The notes under the pieces are model-generated. The model was not told the origin of the DNA. It saw only the letters and a program-made list of their open reading frames with translations, and did no database searches. Below are positions 27,501 through 35,156 of a stretch of 64,000 bases of DNA, one piece after another. Each line of letters opens with the position of its first letter. Position 1 is the stretch's first letter. Both the position numbers and the translations under genes were made by a program. Source of the DNA: Paenibacillus rhizosphaerae (GTDB taxonomy: Bacteria; Bacillota; Bacilli; Paenibacillales; Paenibacillaceae); contig NZ_JACHXJ010000008.1 of assembly GCF_014192015.1 (NCBI RefSeq), positions 1-64,000 on the forward strand, given 5' to 3'.

Positions 27501-27881
27501 CATTTCGATGAGCTGCGCAGCGGCGGCGTGCAGGTGAAGGGCGGATGGCGTATCTACTCCAGCGGTCCTGGGATCTACATGAATCAGCTGATCTCGAACG
27601 CGCTGGGCATCCGCCAGGAACAGCAGGATCTCATCGTGGATCCGGTGCTGCCGAAGACGCTGGACGGACTGCGCTTTGACTTCCGTTACGACGGGCAGGA
27701 TGTGGCCTTCATTTACCATTTGGACGGCACCGGCGAGCGCCGCGTGAAGCTGAACGGCCGGGAGCTGGAAGCTTCGGCGGTGAGCAATCCGTACCGCGAG
27801 GGCGGTCTGCGGATTTCGAAGGACGTGTTCGAGCAGGGAATGAAGCCGGACGGCCATAATGTGGTTGAGATTTTTATGTAG
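24516..27881 (+). CDS. GH94 phosphorylase, probable 1,2-beta-oligoglucan phosphorylase
   Basis: The 1,121-residue protein belongs to the long GH94 group. The N-terminal beta-sandwich region (residues 1-about 480) is followed by the alpha6/alpha6 barrel. The barrel carries YGGAAWGTRDVCQGPTEYFM (about residues 631-650) and the catalytic acid motif GDGDWDDTLQP (about 764-774). Length and opening match 1,2-beta-oligoglucan phosphorylase from Listeria innocua, which cleaves beta-1,2-glucan with phosphate to give glucose 1-phosphate. No signal peptide is seen. It could instead act on another beta-linked oligosaccharide. ATG at 24516 follows AGGAGG, 155 bases after the GH3 gene. Confidence 0.8.
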   Translation: MTTITNSKLHVQAGDLSFTFWESGDLFQAISGKTMINQLMSSPLDGALNNLYLRIHDDSAIRFYPLLGIRSDSRVSTGEGRLVWTGEAEGVAYSVTFALSPLGVWFWDVRATGQGHKIDVVYGQDIGDADPGAVRSNEAYLSQYIDHTVFDDKDHGYVVCSRQNQPQGGAFPYIQQGSLTRAAGYSTDGFQFFGLSYKETNVPACLSQPQLACEVYQYEFAYTALQSEAVTLDGEARFVFYGLFKPDHAAAVTELEFKDEVLKAWAQVQESLAAADGPLHELPQVRLNPEIGEPMHTLPLTAEELEALFPAAGRQEEETENGQLLAFFTDTYEHVVLKEKELRVERPHGHILMSGGSVKLGAKVVTTTSYMYGIFNSHLVVGNTNFNKMMSNARSALNVPKTAGQRIYVNIEGAYRLLTMPSLFEIGFNYVRWYYKTADDMLVITNFAAADAPEIRLHVRSESGKAYQFLVTSQVTMDVNEFEAPVRMTESAGVLTFHGAQDALRKEAYPLLKYTMRIDGAKAAVSDETALTSGVQAGEASVVTLKLDAAAEWTLTMQGLLDGEDLPEASRRAEDEIAKHREFFRDVMNGFRLTGADGTEGKDFFKVNALAWWYTHNMLVHYSVPHGLEQYGGAAWGTRDVCQGPTEYFMATQKFEQVRDILKMVYSHQYEDDGNWPQWFMFDNYFTVQQEESHGDIIVWPLKVLSDYLRATEDFGILEEKVPYTVKHKFHFTEETATILDHVYKEIGYIRSHFLHETHLSSYGDGDWDDTLQPANAQLKQYMVSSWTVALTYQTMTQLSGALKSAKPELASELHDMARGIKRDYEKYILETDVIPGFLYMENPAEVKLMLHPTDEETGIQYRLLPMTRSMIAELLDPERAKAHYELIKEKLFFPDGVRLMNRPAQYAGGVSTHFKRAEQASNFGREVGLQYVHAHIRFIEAMAKLGHADDVWNGLNVINPVGIRSVVPNAELRQSNAYFSSSDGKFNTRYDAQAHFDELRSGGVQVKGGWRIYSSGPGIYMNQLISNALGIRQEQQDLIVDPVLPKTLDGLRFDFRYDGQDVAFIYHLDGTGERRVKLNGRELEASAVSNPYREGGLRISKDVFEQGMKPDGHNVVEIFM

Positions 27882-27980
27882 CAGTTTAAGGCGATCTTCA
27901 CGGATCGCCCTTTTCCATGAGAACAGCAATATGGATAATTTTGGACCAGGAAATGGTTTGGTATGGGGGAGCGAGGAACA

Positions 27981-28967
27981 TTGGTTAGTATTAAGGATAT
28001 CGCTAAAAAAGCCGGGGTTTCCATATCGACGGTATCATATGCCCTGAACGGCAGCAGCAAGGTGACGGATGAAACCCGCTCAAAAATTTTGGCGATCGCC
28101 AAGGAACTGAACTATGTGCCGAACGCGGCCGCGAGATCGCTGAAGAAGCGGGAGTCCCGCATCATCGGGGTATTTCTGACCGATTTTAAAGGGGACGTAT
28201 ATGGCGACCTACTCGACGGAATGAAGGAAGTCTGCAACGCCCAGGGCTACGACCTGATCGTGTGCAGCGGCAAGCAGGCCCACCGGATGCTTCCGGAGCG
28301 GATGATCGACGGGGCCATTATTCTGGACCATGCGTTTACGAATGCCGAGCTGCTGAAATATGCCGAGCGAAACCACAAAATCGTCGTGCTGGACCGGGAG
28401 CTCGAGCATCCCAACATCAATCAGGTGCTGCTGGATAATAAGGCAGGGGCTACGCTGGCCACCGAATTTTTGGTCGAGCAGGGCCATAAGAAGATTTATG
28501 TCGTGACGGGACCTGATGACTCGTTTGACTCCATTCAGCGCATGAAGGCGGTCAAAATGGTTGCGGACCGCACGGAAGACGTAGAGTGGATCGAGATCCC
28601 CGGCGATTTCAAAAAAAGCGGAGGGGAACACGCTGCCGAACAAGTCATCGGGGAGTATACCGGCCCGGCTGCCGTGTTCTGCCTCAATGACGAGATGGCC
28701 ATCGGTTTTTGCAACCGGCTCGCAGAGACCGATTACCGGATCGGGGAGCATGTGCATTTGATCGGCTTCGACAATATTGAGCTGACGAGCTACATGCAGC
28801 CGCGCCTGGCGACCATCAACTACTCCAAACGGAAATGGGGGGCGCTCGCGTCGGAACAGCTGATCAAGATTTTATCCGGTGAAGAAGTGGAGCATGAGCG
28901 CATCTACGTCACGCTGATCAAAGGGGAATCTGTCGGAAAAAGGGGCCGGCAGGTTAACGCGGGCTAA
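27981..28967 (+). CDS. LacI-family transcriptional regulator
   Basis: The 328-residue repressor-type protein starts MVSIKDIAKKAGVSISTVSY, the LacI helix-turn-helix with hinge helix PNAAARSLKKRES (residues about 45-57). A periplasmic-binding-like effector domain follows. TTG at 27981 stands 9 bases behind GGGGGAG and gives the family's usual N terminus; an ATG at 27963 would add six residues. As last gene of the cluster it likely senses an inducing oligosaccharide and binds the operator at 17244. The 99 bases before it show no strong promoter of its own. Confidence 0.85.
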   Translation: MVSIKDIAKKAGVSISTVSYALNGSSKVTDETRSKILAIAKELNYVPNAAARSLKKRESRIIGVFLTDFKGDVYGDLLDGMKEVCNAQGYDLIVCSGKQAHRMLPERMIDGAIILDHAFTNAELLKYAERNHKIVVLDRELEHPNINQVLLDNKAGATLATEFLVEQGHKKIYVVTGPDDSFDSIQRMKAVKMVADRTEDVEWIEIPGDFKKSGGEHAAEQVIGEYTGPAAVFCLNDEMAIGFCNRLAETDYRIGEHVHLIGFDNIELTSYMQPRLATINYSKRKWGALASEQLIKILSGEEVEHERIYVTLIKGESVGKRGRQVNAG

Positions 28968-29001
28968 GATGAAGCGCGTATGCACAGCGGTAAACAAACA
29001 G

Positions 29002-29042
29002 AAGGGTATCCGGCTGAATAGAGCCTGTCGGATACCCTTTTT
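29002..29042. terminator. Bidirectional terminator
   Basis: AAGGGTATCCG and CGGATACCCTT (11-bp perfect stem, 16-base loop) are followed by TTT. It closes the glucan cluster on the plus strand and asnB on the minus strand. Confidence 0.8.
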
Positions 29043-29058
29043 GCATGTTCATTTTACG

Positions 29059-30903
29059 TTAACGAATGGCCACATTGTAAGTTTTCAACCAGTTGTTGAC
29101 CTGGGCCAGGTAAGCAAACAGCTGTGGTCCCGACATTAGCTGGCCGAACCAGGGCAGATTCGAGGACGCTTCAGGGGAAGCGGCGATCTCGAGAATTTTG
29201 TTCTTATCGATCAGTGGCAGGATCGGGGCAGACGGATCGTCCAGAATACCGAGCATCTGCTGCTTGACGGTGGCAAGGAAGTCCGGATTGTGGGTTTTCG
29301 GATATGGGCTCTTTTTGCGGTAGAGCACATCGTCCGGCAGCACGCCTTCCAGCGCCTTGCGCAAAATGCCCTTCTCCCGTCCGCCGGTCATTTTGATTTC
29401 CCAAGGGATATTCCACACGTACTGAACCAGCCGATGGTCGCAATAAGGCACGCGTACTTCGAGGCCGACGCCCATGCTCATGCGGTCCTTGCGGTCCAGC
29501 AGCGTCGGCATGAAACGGGTGATGTTCAGGTAGGACATCACCCGCATTTTGGCCTGCTGGCCGGTCTCGCCGCGCAGCTTGGGAACTTCCCGCACCGCAT
29601 CGGCGTAACGGTCCCCGAGGTAATCCAGCGGCCGGATCCATTCGCGGATTTCGGGAGACAGCAGGCTGGCCCTCATGTCGGGTGCGACCGACCAAGGGAA
29701 CGTGCCGGAATTGAGCATTTCCTCGCGGTGAAACCAGGGATAGCCGCCGAAAATTTCGTCGGCCGCTTCGCCCGAGACGGCCACCGTCGCGCCTTTTTTG
29801 ATCTCACGGCAAAATAAGTACAGCGAGCCGTCTACGTCCGCCATACCGGGCAGGTCCCGGGTCAGGGTGGAGGCGTTCAGCGATTCCACGAGCTCGGGGG
29901 TATCAAATTCAATGTAATGGTGCTGCGTCCCGAGTTCCTCCACCATCCGCTGGATAAACGGAGCGTCGGCTCCCGGCTGGAAGGCATGCGATTTGAAATG
30001 CTTCTCATTGCCGACGTAATCAACTGAATAGGTGTGGACCTGCCCTTGGTTGGTCCGGTTATAATACTGAACGGCAAGGGCCGTCAAAGCGCTGGAATCC
30101 AGCCCTCCGGACAGCAGGGTGCAGACCGGAACGTCCGAAACCAGCTGCCGTTCCAGCGTATCCTGCAGCAGTTCGCGCAGTTTGGCCGCCGTTTCCTCCA
30201 CGCTGTCTTCGTGGATGTGGCTGTCCAGACGCCAATAGGCGTAACTGCGCAGCCCGTCGCGGCTGAAGATCATCGCGTGGCCTGCCCGCAGCTCTTTCAT
30301 GTCTTTATAGACGCCCTGTCCCGGCGTCCGCGCCGGGCCGATAATAAACACTTCGGCCAGTCCTTCCGGGCCGACCACAGGCTCCATCTTGGGATGCTGC
30401 AGCAGCGCTTTGGGCTCGGAACCGAATATCAGCGTGCCGTCGATGTAGGCGTAGAACAGGGGCTTAACGCCTAAACGGTCCCGAGCCATAAACACCTGCT
30501 CCCGGACGCTGTCCCAGATGGCAAAAGCAAAAATGCCATTGAACCGGTCCACGCAGGCCGGCCCCCACTCGATGTATGAAACCAAAAGAACTTCCGTATC
30601 GCAATGGGTCCGGAAGTGATGTCCTCTTTTGACCAATTCGCTCCGCAGCTCGGCCGCGTTATATAGCTCCCCGTTATAACAAATCGCGTACACGTCATCA
30701 TCATCATGAACGATCATGGGCTGTGCGCCGTTTTCGGGGTCAATGACGCTCAGACGGCGGTGGCCGAAGGCGCATGGATTGGAGATCCAGGTTCCCGAGG
30801 CGTCCGGTCCGCGATCCGACATCGTTTCCGTCATTTTGACAAGGATCTGCGAATCCTGGGTTAAGTCGCCGCTCCATTGTATAAAACCGGTTATTCCGCA
30901 CAT
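29059..30903 (-). CDS. asnB: Asparagine synthetase, glutamine-hydrolysing
   Basis: The 614-residue class B enzyme makes asparagine from aspartate, ATP and glutamine. The N-terminal nucleophile is Cys2 in MCGITGF, followed by RGPDASG and YNGELYN of the glutaminase domain. The synthetase domain carries the pyrophosphate loop LLSGGLDSSALTAL (about residue 263) and SGEAADEIFGGY. The length is normal. ATG at 30903 follows AGAGGATG. It is a single gene, divergent from the small genes at 31173. No T-box or other leader is visible in the 269-base upstream gap. Confidence 0.9.
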   Translation of the reverse strand: MCGITGFIQWSGDLTQDSQILVKMTETMSDRGPDASGTWISNPCAFGHRRLSVIDPENGAQPMIVHDDDDVYAICYNGELYNAAELRSELVKRGHHFRTHCDTEVLLVSYIEWGPACVDRFNGIFAFAIWDSVREQVFMARDRLGVKPLFYAYIDGTLIFGSEPKALLQHPKMEPVVGPEGLAEVFIIGPARTPGQGVYKDMKELRAGHAMIFSRDGLRSYAYWRLDSHIHEDSVEETAAKLRELLQDTLERQLVSDVPVCTLLSGGLDSSALTALAVQYYNRTNQGQVHTYSVDYVGNEKHFKSHAFQPGADAPFIQRMVEELGTQHHYIEFDTPELVESLNASTLTRDLPGMADVDGSLYLFCREIKKGATVAVSGEAADEIFGGYPWFHREEMLNSGTFPWSVAPDMRASLLSPEIREWIRPLDYLGDRYADAVREVPKLRGETGQQAKMRVMSYLNITRFMPTLLDRKDRMSMGVGLEVRVPYCDHRLVQYVWNIPWEIKMTGGREKGILRKALEGVLPDDVLYRKKSPYPKTHNPDFLATVKQQMLGILDDPSAPILPLIDKNKILEIAASPEASSNLPWFGQLMSGPQLFAYLAQVNNWLKTYNVAIR

Positions 30904-31172
30904 GATGGGTCATCCTCTCTTTGTCGTTTGTCCACTCGCTGTCCTTTCTGTCTGCCAAAGTGATACAGTTATATGCCGAAACGGGGCATAAAATGTCTGT
31001 CCTTTAACGAAAACTATAGGAAAGGCAGTGTAAGAAAAACGTATCTGTCGACGCACTTCTACAGAAGACGGACCGCCTTTAGCGGATGTTTTTCTTGCGA
31101 TCATGGAATGGTTCAGCTCCGCTGACAACTTATATAAATTTTTTTGATCTTCACAAAGGAGAGTAATGTGAC

Positions 31173-31487
31173 ATGGATAAGCAGCATTTTTATGTATCGG
31201 TACACGGCAGAAGCGTTCTCGCTGAACAAGGCGCCGCTCCTTACGAGCTGGTGATGTACTGCACGGTGGGACAGGCTAGGGAAGTGCAGCAGATGATGGA
31301 GGACATGCAGGAGCATGCCGAGGACTCCTTCCTGGCCTATACGTTTCCATGGCCGGATACGCCGGAGGATGACGTCAATTCGCAGTATACGCAAAGCCTG
31401 AACCAGCTGTACCGGAAAATTTATGAATACGGCACGGCGGAAACGCGCCAGCATCTGACGGAGAACAAAATGCTGGGTTATACTTGA
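31173..31487 (+). CDS. Conserved hypothetical protein (104 residues)
   Basis: I do not recognise a domain. The protein is soluble, starts MDKQHFYVSVHGRSVLAEQG, has a mixed beta/alpha pattern and an acidic middle with the FPWPDTPEDD stretch, and ends in a helical region. ATG at 31173 follows AAAGGAG. The next gene starts 35 bases downstream and is probably cotranscribed. Confidence 0.6.
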   Translation: MDKQHFYVSVHGRSVLAEQGAAPYELVMYCTVGQAREVQQMMEDMQEHAEDSFLAYTFPWPDTPEDDVNSQYTQSLNQLYRKIYEYGTAETRQHLTENKMLGYT

Positions 31488-31522
31488 TTTCGGAATTCAG
31501 GCCGACCAGGGAGGGAAGCAGC

Positions 31523-31870
31523 TTGTATTATATTAAGGATGCCAAGGTGCGGCGGATGACGGAGCTGGACGGGGTCCGCTGCGCTGAAATCGGTGTGCTG
31601 CCCGGAGCGGTCGATGATCCCACGCTTTTGGCTTATGTAGCCGAGTCGTCACCGGGCTGCTACGACATGATCCGGCTGATCCGCAACGATGCCGACACAG
31701 AGCTCGACTGGTATGACAACAGTATGCATCAGGCATATACCGATGTGACGATGCAGGCGTTCGAAGGCGGCTTCTTTCTGACGGCGGATGAGGAGCGGGA
31801 TCTGTTCCTGCGCGACCTGATCTCTTTTGGAAGCGTAGAGGAGGATCTGCGGAGCAGGTTCGCAAAGTAA
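31523..31870 (+). CDS. Conserved hypothetical protein (115 residues)
   Basis: The product is an acidic soluble protein that begins MYYIKDAKVRRMTELDGVRC. No known motif is seen. TTG at 31523 stands 8 bases after GGAGG; the frame extends to a TTG at 31484 that overlaps the previous stop codon but lacks a ribosome site. Together with 31173-31487 and the tiny gene at 31942 it may form a small operon. Confidence 0.6.
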   Translation: MYYIKDAKVRRMTELDGVRCAEIGVLPGAVDDPTLLAYVAESSPGCYDMIRLIRNDADTELDWYDNSMHQAYTDVTMQAFEGGFFLTADEERDLFLRDLISFGSVEEDLRSRFAK

Positions 31871-31941
31871 ACGCAGCCATTATTTAAGGAACATAGCCGG
31901 CAGCCTCCCGCCCCATACTATGGTTAGGGGAGGTGAGCTAA

Positions 31942-32076
31942 ATGGCGGACTTCACGAACAAAAAAGGCAAGAGAAGCAAGTACGCCCGTCAAAACGCATT
32001 TGCGGGTGGTGTGACGAGCAGAAATTCGAGAAATTTGGCTGTGCCCCATAACCCAAGACGTTTTGGCAACCAGTAG
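31942..32076 (+). CDS. Small basic protein, 44 residues
   Basis: ATG at 31942 stands 8 bases after GGGGAGGTG and opens a 44-residue frame beginning MADFTNKKGKRSKYARQNAF and ending PHNPRRFGNQ. The protein is rich in Lys, Arg, Asn and Gln with no acidic cluster and no membrane segment. That composition and size recall small spore or nucleoid proteins, but no family motif is recognisable. A strong terminator follows 18 bases later, which supports a real gene. Confidence 0.6.
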   Translation: MADFTNKKGKRSKYARQNAFAGGVTSRNSRNLAVPHNPRRFGNQ

Positions 32077-32094
32077 CCTCCTTGAACCATGAAC

Positions 32095-32120
32095 AAACCT
32101 CCGGGAATGCCCGGAGGTTT
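32095..32120. terminator. Bidirectional terminator
   Basis: AAACCTCCGGG and CCCGGAGGTTT pair around a 4-base loop. It lies between the 44-residue gene (plus) and the membrane protein gene (minus, ending at 32140). Confidence 0.8.
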
Positions 32121-32139
32121 ATTCAGCTGTTCTTAGCTG

Positions 32140-32433
32140 TTACGCATATTCGCGAAGCACCTGAATGCCTTTAACGATGTTATAGACGAATGTGCCGAAG
32201 TAAATGACGCAGAACAGCAAAATATAGCCCAGGATCGAGCCGGCATGATGGGCTGCCAAAGTAAAAAACAGCAGTGGTACGGCCGCGATGAACGGCAGCA
32301 GATGCGAAAGCAATGCGCGCTTGGCATGCCGGGCGACGTATTCGTCCCGAACGGCGATCCATACGATCACCGGCAGGATAAACGGGGCGAAAAATATGCT
32401 GAAGTAGGAAAGTGAAGATAACAACTGTCGCAT
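32140..32433 (-). CDS. Small three-TM membrane protein, DUF4870-like
   Basis: The 97-residue protein has three hydrophobic segments (about residues 8-28, 44-62 and 66-88). A loop with VARHAKRALLSHLLP between the first two is the hallmark of DUF4870/Tic20-like small membrane proteins. Function is unknown. ATG at 32433 follows AAAGGAG. It stands alone. Confidence 0.7.
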   Translation of the reverse strand: MRQLLSSLSYFSIFFAPFILPVIVWIAVRDEYVARHAKRALLSHLLPFIAAVPLLFFTLAAHHAGSILGYILLFCVIYFGTFVYNIVKGIQVLREYA

Positions 32434-32598
32434 GGGGAATGCTCCTTTACAACGGATTTTGTTTAGTTTGGCGATCCGAATACCGCAAGAAAAGCTGCCG
32501 CTACCTGCAGTCTGCTTACGTGGGCTGTCACCGATAGACGTTTTTTATAATGTTATTACCCATAGTATTTCCCGCCAATCGGTTTTCAAATTTTCCTC

Positions 32599-32626
32599 TT
32601 GAAAAATTGGCTAAATACGGTATAAT
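32599..32626 (+). promoter_or_regulatory. Promoter of tRNA-Arg
   Basis: TTGAAA (32599-32604) and TATAAT (32621-32626) are 16 bases apart, about 35 bases before the tRNA. Confidence 0.7.
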
Positions 32627-32660
32627 AAATAACGCATTCGCTTTTTTTATTACATAGCAA

Positions 32661-32734
<74 letters not shown>

Positions 32735-32741
32735 TACAAGG

Positions 32742-32767
32742 AAAGCCCTCACTCGAGGGCTTTTTCT
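32742..32767 (+). terminator. tRNA-Arg terminator
   Basis: AAAGCCCTC-ACTC-GAGGGCTTT followed by TTTC, directly after the tRNA. Confidence 0.85.
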
Positions 32768-32808
32768 TTAGATTATAAGCAAGTGCAGCGAGAAGGGAGA
32801 GAGACCGG

Positions 32809-33273
32809 ATGAATCAGGATATCAAAGTATCGCAATGGACCGCACTGCTGATCGAGCAGGCGAAGCGGGCCGGGATGTCCGGGGCCGCAATCGCCGAGGC
32901 AGTCAATAACAAGGACGCGGAGCCGTTTACCCAGGCTGGGCTCGAGGGCGAGCGTTATGCCAATCTGTTCGGCTACTCGGAGGAACACGGCGAGCCGCTG
33001 GCTCAGGCGGCGATGGAAGGCTACCGCATGACGTTTAACACGCGGAACGGGCTGAAAAATTGGCTGGTGCAGCGTTTTGGCCTGGACGAAGATAAGGACT
33101 TCGAGGTGGGCGAAGGCGTAATCCACGGGCTGCGGCTCACCTTGGAACAACTGGCAGCTTTGCAAAACGCACTGGCCGTAAATTGGGTGATTGCCGGATC
33201 GCGCGACCTTCCGGGCGGCATGGTGGAGTTGGATTTGTCCATCCGTGCCCTTCAATCCGCTTCTCAAGCTTAA
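32809..33273 (+). CDS. Conserved hypothetical protein (154 residues)
   Basis: I recognise no domain. The product is a soluble, mostly helical protein. The first helix region has WTALLIEQAKRAGMSGAAI and the last part is hydrophobic with QNALAVNWVIAGSRDLPGGM. ATG at 32809 follows GAAGGGAGAG. It lies 74 bases downstream of tRNA-Arg, separated by the terminator, so its promoter is not obvious. Confidence 0.6.
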   Translation: MNQDIKVSQWTALLIEQAKRAGMSGAAIAEAVNNKDAEPFTQAGLEGERYANLFGYSEEHGEPLAQAAMEGYRMTFNTRNGLKNWLVQRFGLDEDKDFEVGEGVIHGLRLTLEQLAALQNALAVNWVIAGSRDLPGGMVELDLSIRALQSASQA

Positions 33274-33311
33274 TTCGCTCTAAATAAGGCCATGCCGGTT
33301 AGCCGTGAATA

Positions 33312-33362
33312 AAAGGGGCTGTCCCATTTGTCGTGTTATACACGACGGTGGACAGCCCCTTT
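33312..33362. terminator. Bidirectional terminator
   Basis: AAAGGGGCTGTCC pairs with GGACAGCCCCTTT, with a nested GTCGTG/CACGAC stem inside. It serves the gene ending at 33273 and possibly tagO from the other side. Confidence 0.8.
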
Positions 33363-33444
33363 GTCATATAGCTTCAATCGCTCCTATTGAACGATTCCTG
33401 CTTAACTTACCTTGTTAACCACGCCCAGCTGTAAACGGTCCCGG

Positions 33445-34389
33445 CTAACTGATCAACATCAGGATAATCGAGGACAGTGACAGGCAGGCACTGAGCAAAT
33501 AGATGAACACGACCGCCTGCTTCGGGCTCAGCCCCCAGGACAGCAGCCGGTAATGGAGCTGGCTTCGGTCGGCCTTGTACACCGGCTTGCCGTCACGATA
33601 CCGTTTGATCACGACGTAAATATTATCGAAGATCGGCACGCCAAGCGCCAGCACAGGCACGAGAATGGAAATGACGGTCACCTGCTTAAAGGCCCCGTCC
33701 AGGGCGATGATGCCGAGCATAAACCCGATAAACGTCGCGCCTGCATCCCCCATGTAAATTTTGGCGGGCGGCTTGTTGTATCTCAGATAACCGAGCGTCA
33801 CCCCGACCAGCAGCACCGCCATGATCGCGGAATGGGACTGGCCTTTGGCGATAGCAACGATAAACAGCGTCAAGGCCGAAATCGCGGCCACGCCTCCGGA
33901 CAGCCCGTCCAGCCCGTCCATAAAATTAATGACCGTCGTGACGCCGAAGATCCACAGAATTGTCAGTATAAACTGCAGCCACTCCGGAAACACGACCATA
34001 TGGCCGGCGAACGGAACGGTGATCCCTTCGAATGAAATCCCCGAATAGTACACGATCACCGCAGCGCCTACCTGCACGAGCGTTTTGGGTAGAGCGGCGA
34101 AATCCTTGCCTTTCGTCTTGTACCAGTCATCGATCATGCCGATGCCGAGGATGAGCAGCGAGCCGGCCACAATGCCGGCCATTTCTTTGTCCCAGTGTCC
34201 GGTGAGAACGATATAGGGAACCATAAAGCCGAGAAAGATGGCGATGCTTGCCAGATGCGGTACGGGTTCCTTATGTATTTTGCGATGGGTAGGCCGGTCG
34301 ACGAAATCAACCCGGATCGCGAGCTTTCTTAAAGGAGGAATCAAAGCCAAAACGATAACAAGCGACACAATAAATCCAATTACATACAC
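33445..34389 (-). CDS. tagO: Undecaprenyl-phosphate GlcNAc-1-phosphate transferase
   Basis: The integral membrane enzyme of the WecA/TagO/MraY family starts wall teichoic acid or other wall glycan synthesis by moving GlcNAc-1-P to undecaprenyl phosphate. It has about 11 membrane segments. The conserved loops are present: DRPTHRKIHKEPVPH near the N terminus, GMIDDWYKTKGKDF, NFMDGLDGLSGG and MGDAGATFIGF. I choose GTG at 34389, 10 bases behind GGAGG, giving 314 residues; an ATG at 34437 lacks a good site. It is monocistronic. Confidence 0.9.
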   Translation of the reverse strand: MYVIGFIVSLVIVLALIPPLRKLAIRVDFVDRPTHRKIHKEPVPHLASIAIFLGFMVPYIVLTGHWDKEMAGIVAGSLLILGIGMIDDWYKTKGKDFAALPKTLVQVGAAVIVYYSGISFEGITVPFAGHMVVFPEWLQFILTILWIFGVTTVINFMDGLDGLSGGVAAISALTLFIVAIAKGQSHSAIMAVLLVGVTLGYLRYNKPPAKIYMGDAGATFIGFMLGIIALDGAFKQVTVISILVPVLALGVPIFDNIYVVIKRYRDGKPVYKADRSQLHYRLLSWGLSPKQAVVFIYLLSACLSLSSIILMLIS

Positions 34390-34470
34390 AATGGTCAGGC
34401 CTCCAATACTTAGCTTTACAGTTTGCTGTCGTTTCATCAGAAGTCTCTGGTCTGGATTACGGATACATTA

Positions 34471-34558
34471 AGATAGATTGAACTAAAGTTTCTTCTTGAA
34501 ATTTTTGGTATCGCGGCTATCTAGGGCGTTTATTTCTTTAGTTCATTCAATATAGATG
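34471..34558. repeat. Imperfect inverted repeat in an AT-rich gap
   Basis: GAACTAAAG (34480-34488) faces CTTTAGTTC (34536-34544). Outside these arms ATTGA and TCAAT, and TAGAT and ATAGATG, extend the symmetry. The element is about 88 bp with no coding content. It could be a small miniature element or a large hairpin before tagO. The rest of the gap to 34712 is AT-rich and shows nothing else. Confidence 0.4.
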
Positions 34559-34712
34559 TAGCATTTGTATTTTTAACTAGAATAATCGCTATTTTTGCAA
34601 AATACAACGATAAAATATTTAACTTTTCCATAAAATTCCAATCGACCGCCTTTTACATTTCTAGTAGAGAATAGGTCTATAGCACTTATTCTAATAGAAG
34701 AAGGATGAGCCG

Positions 34713-34980
34713 ATGTTGAAGAAAAATAAGATGTTTCAGGTACTGATGGCCTCGGGTCATCGGCAACACGGCACAGCTTGCCAAGTCCCTGTTTACGCCG
34801 TCTTCGGTTCTGACCAGCAACATCGTCATGCAGATTTCCAACGTGGAGTTTGACTCCACCTGGAATTACGCGCTGCACATGATGGCCTTCCTGGCCGCGG
34901 TGCTGGTCATCGTCGTCCTCCTGATGAACCTGCTGTTCCGCATTCCGCTGTGGATGAGCAACCGACGTCTAAAGAAATAG
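34713..34980 (+). pseudogene. Wreck of a phosphate (pst-type) ABC operon
   Basis: The 5' end (ATG at 34713) encodes MLKKNKMFQVLMAS, like the signal peptide of a PstS-type lipoprotein. From about 34751 the sequence switches to another frame and encodes the last roughly 75 residues of a Pst-type permease: NTAQLAKSLFTPSSVLTSNI, then WNYALHMMAFLAAV, ending NRRLKK and TAG at 34980. The joint removes the rest of the binding protein and most of the permease. The whole stretch is therefore a deletion relic. Which permease subunit (PstC or PstA) is uncertain. Confidence 0.65.
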
Positions 34981-35021
34981 ATCCTGCCCGTATCCATACC
35001 GGAATACGCCTTGAAACAAGG

Positions 35022-35074
35022 AAAAAAGGGCTGTCTTCCGGCAGAATGAATCTGCCGGCGGGACAGCCCTTTTA
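35022..35074. terminator. Terminator after the pst relic
   Basis: AAAAGGGCTGTC..CCGGCAG pairs with CTGCCGG..GACAGCCCTTTT. This strong stem followed by a T-run survives from the old operon and may now serve the minus-strand isomerase gene at 35157. Confidence 0.8.
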
Positions 35075-35156
35075 ATTTGACTGAATTTAAGCGAAGCCGA
35101 ACGCCTGCGATTACGGCAAGCCAAACTTAGGCTGAAGGCGGTCAGCATGTTTGCCC

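Noticed and set aside
30904..31172. T-box or other riboswitch in front of asnB
   Set aside because: No T-box core, specifier stem or antiterminator could be recognised in the gap on the minus strand.
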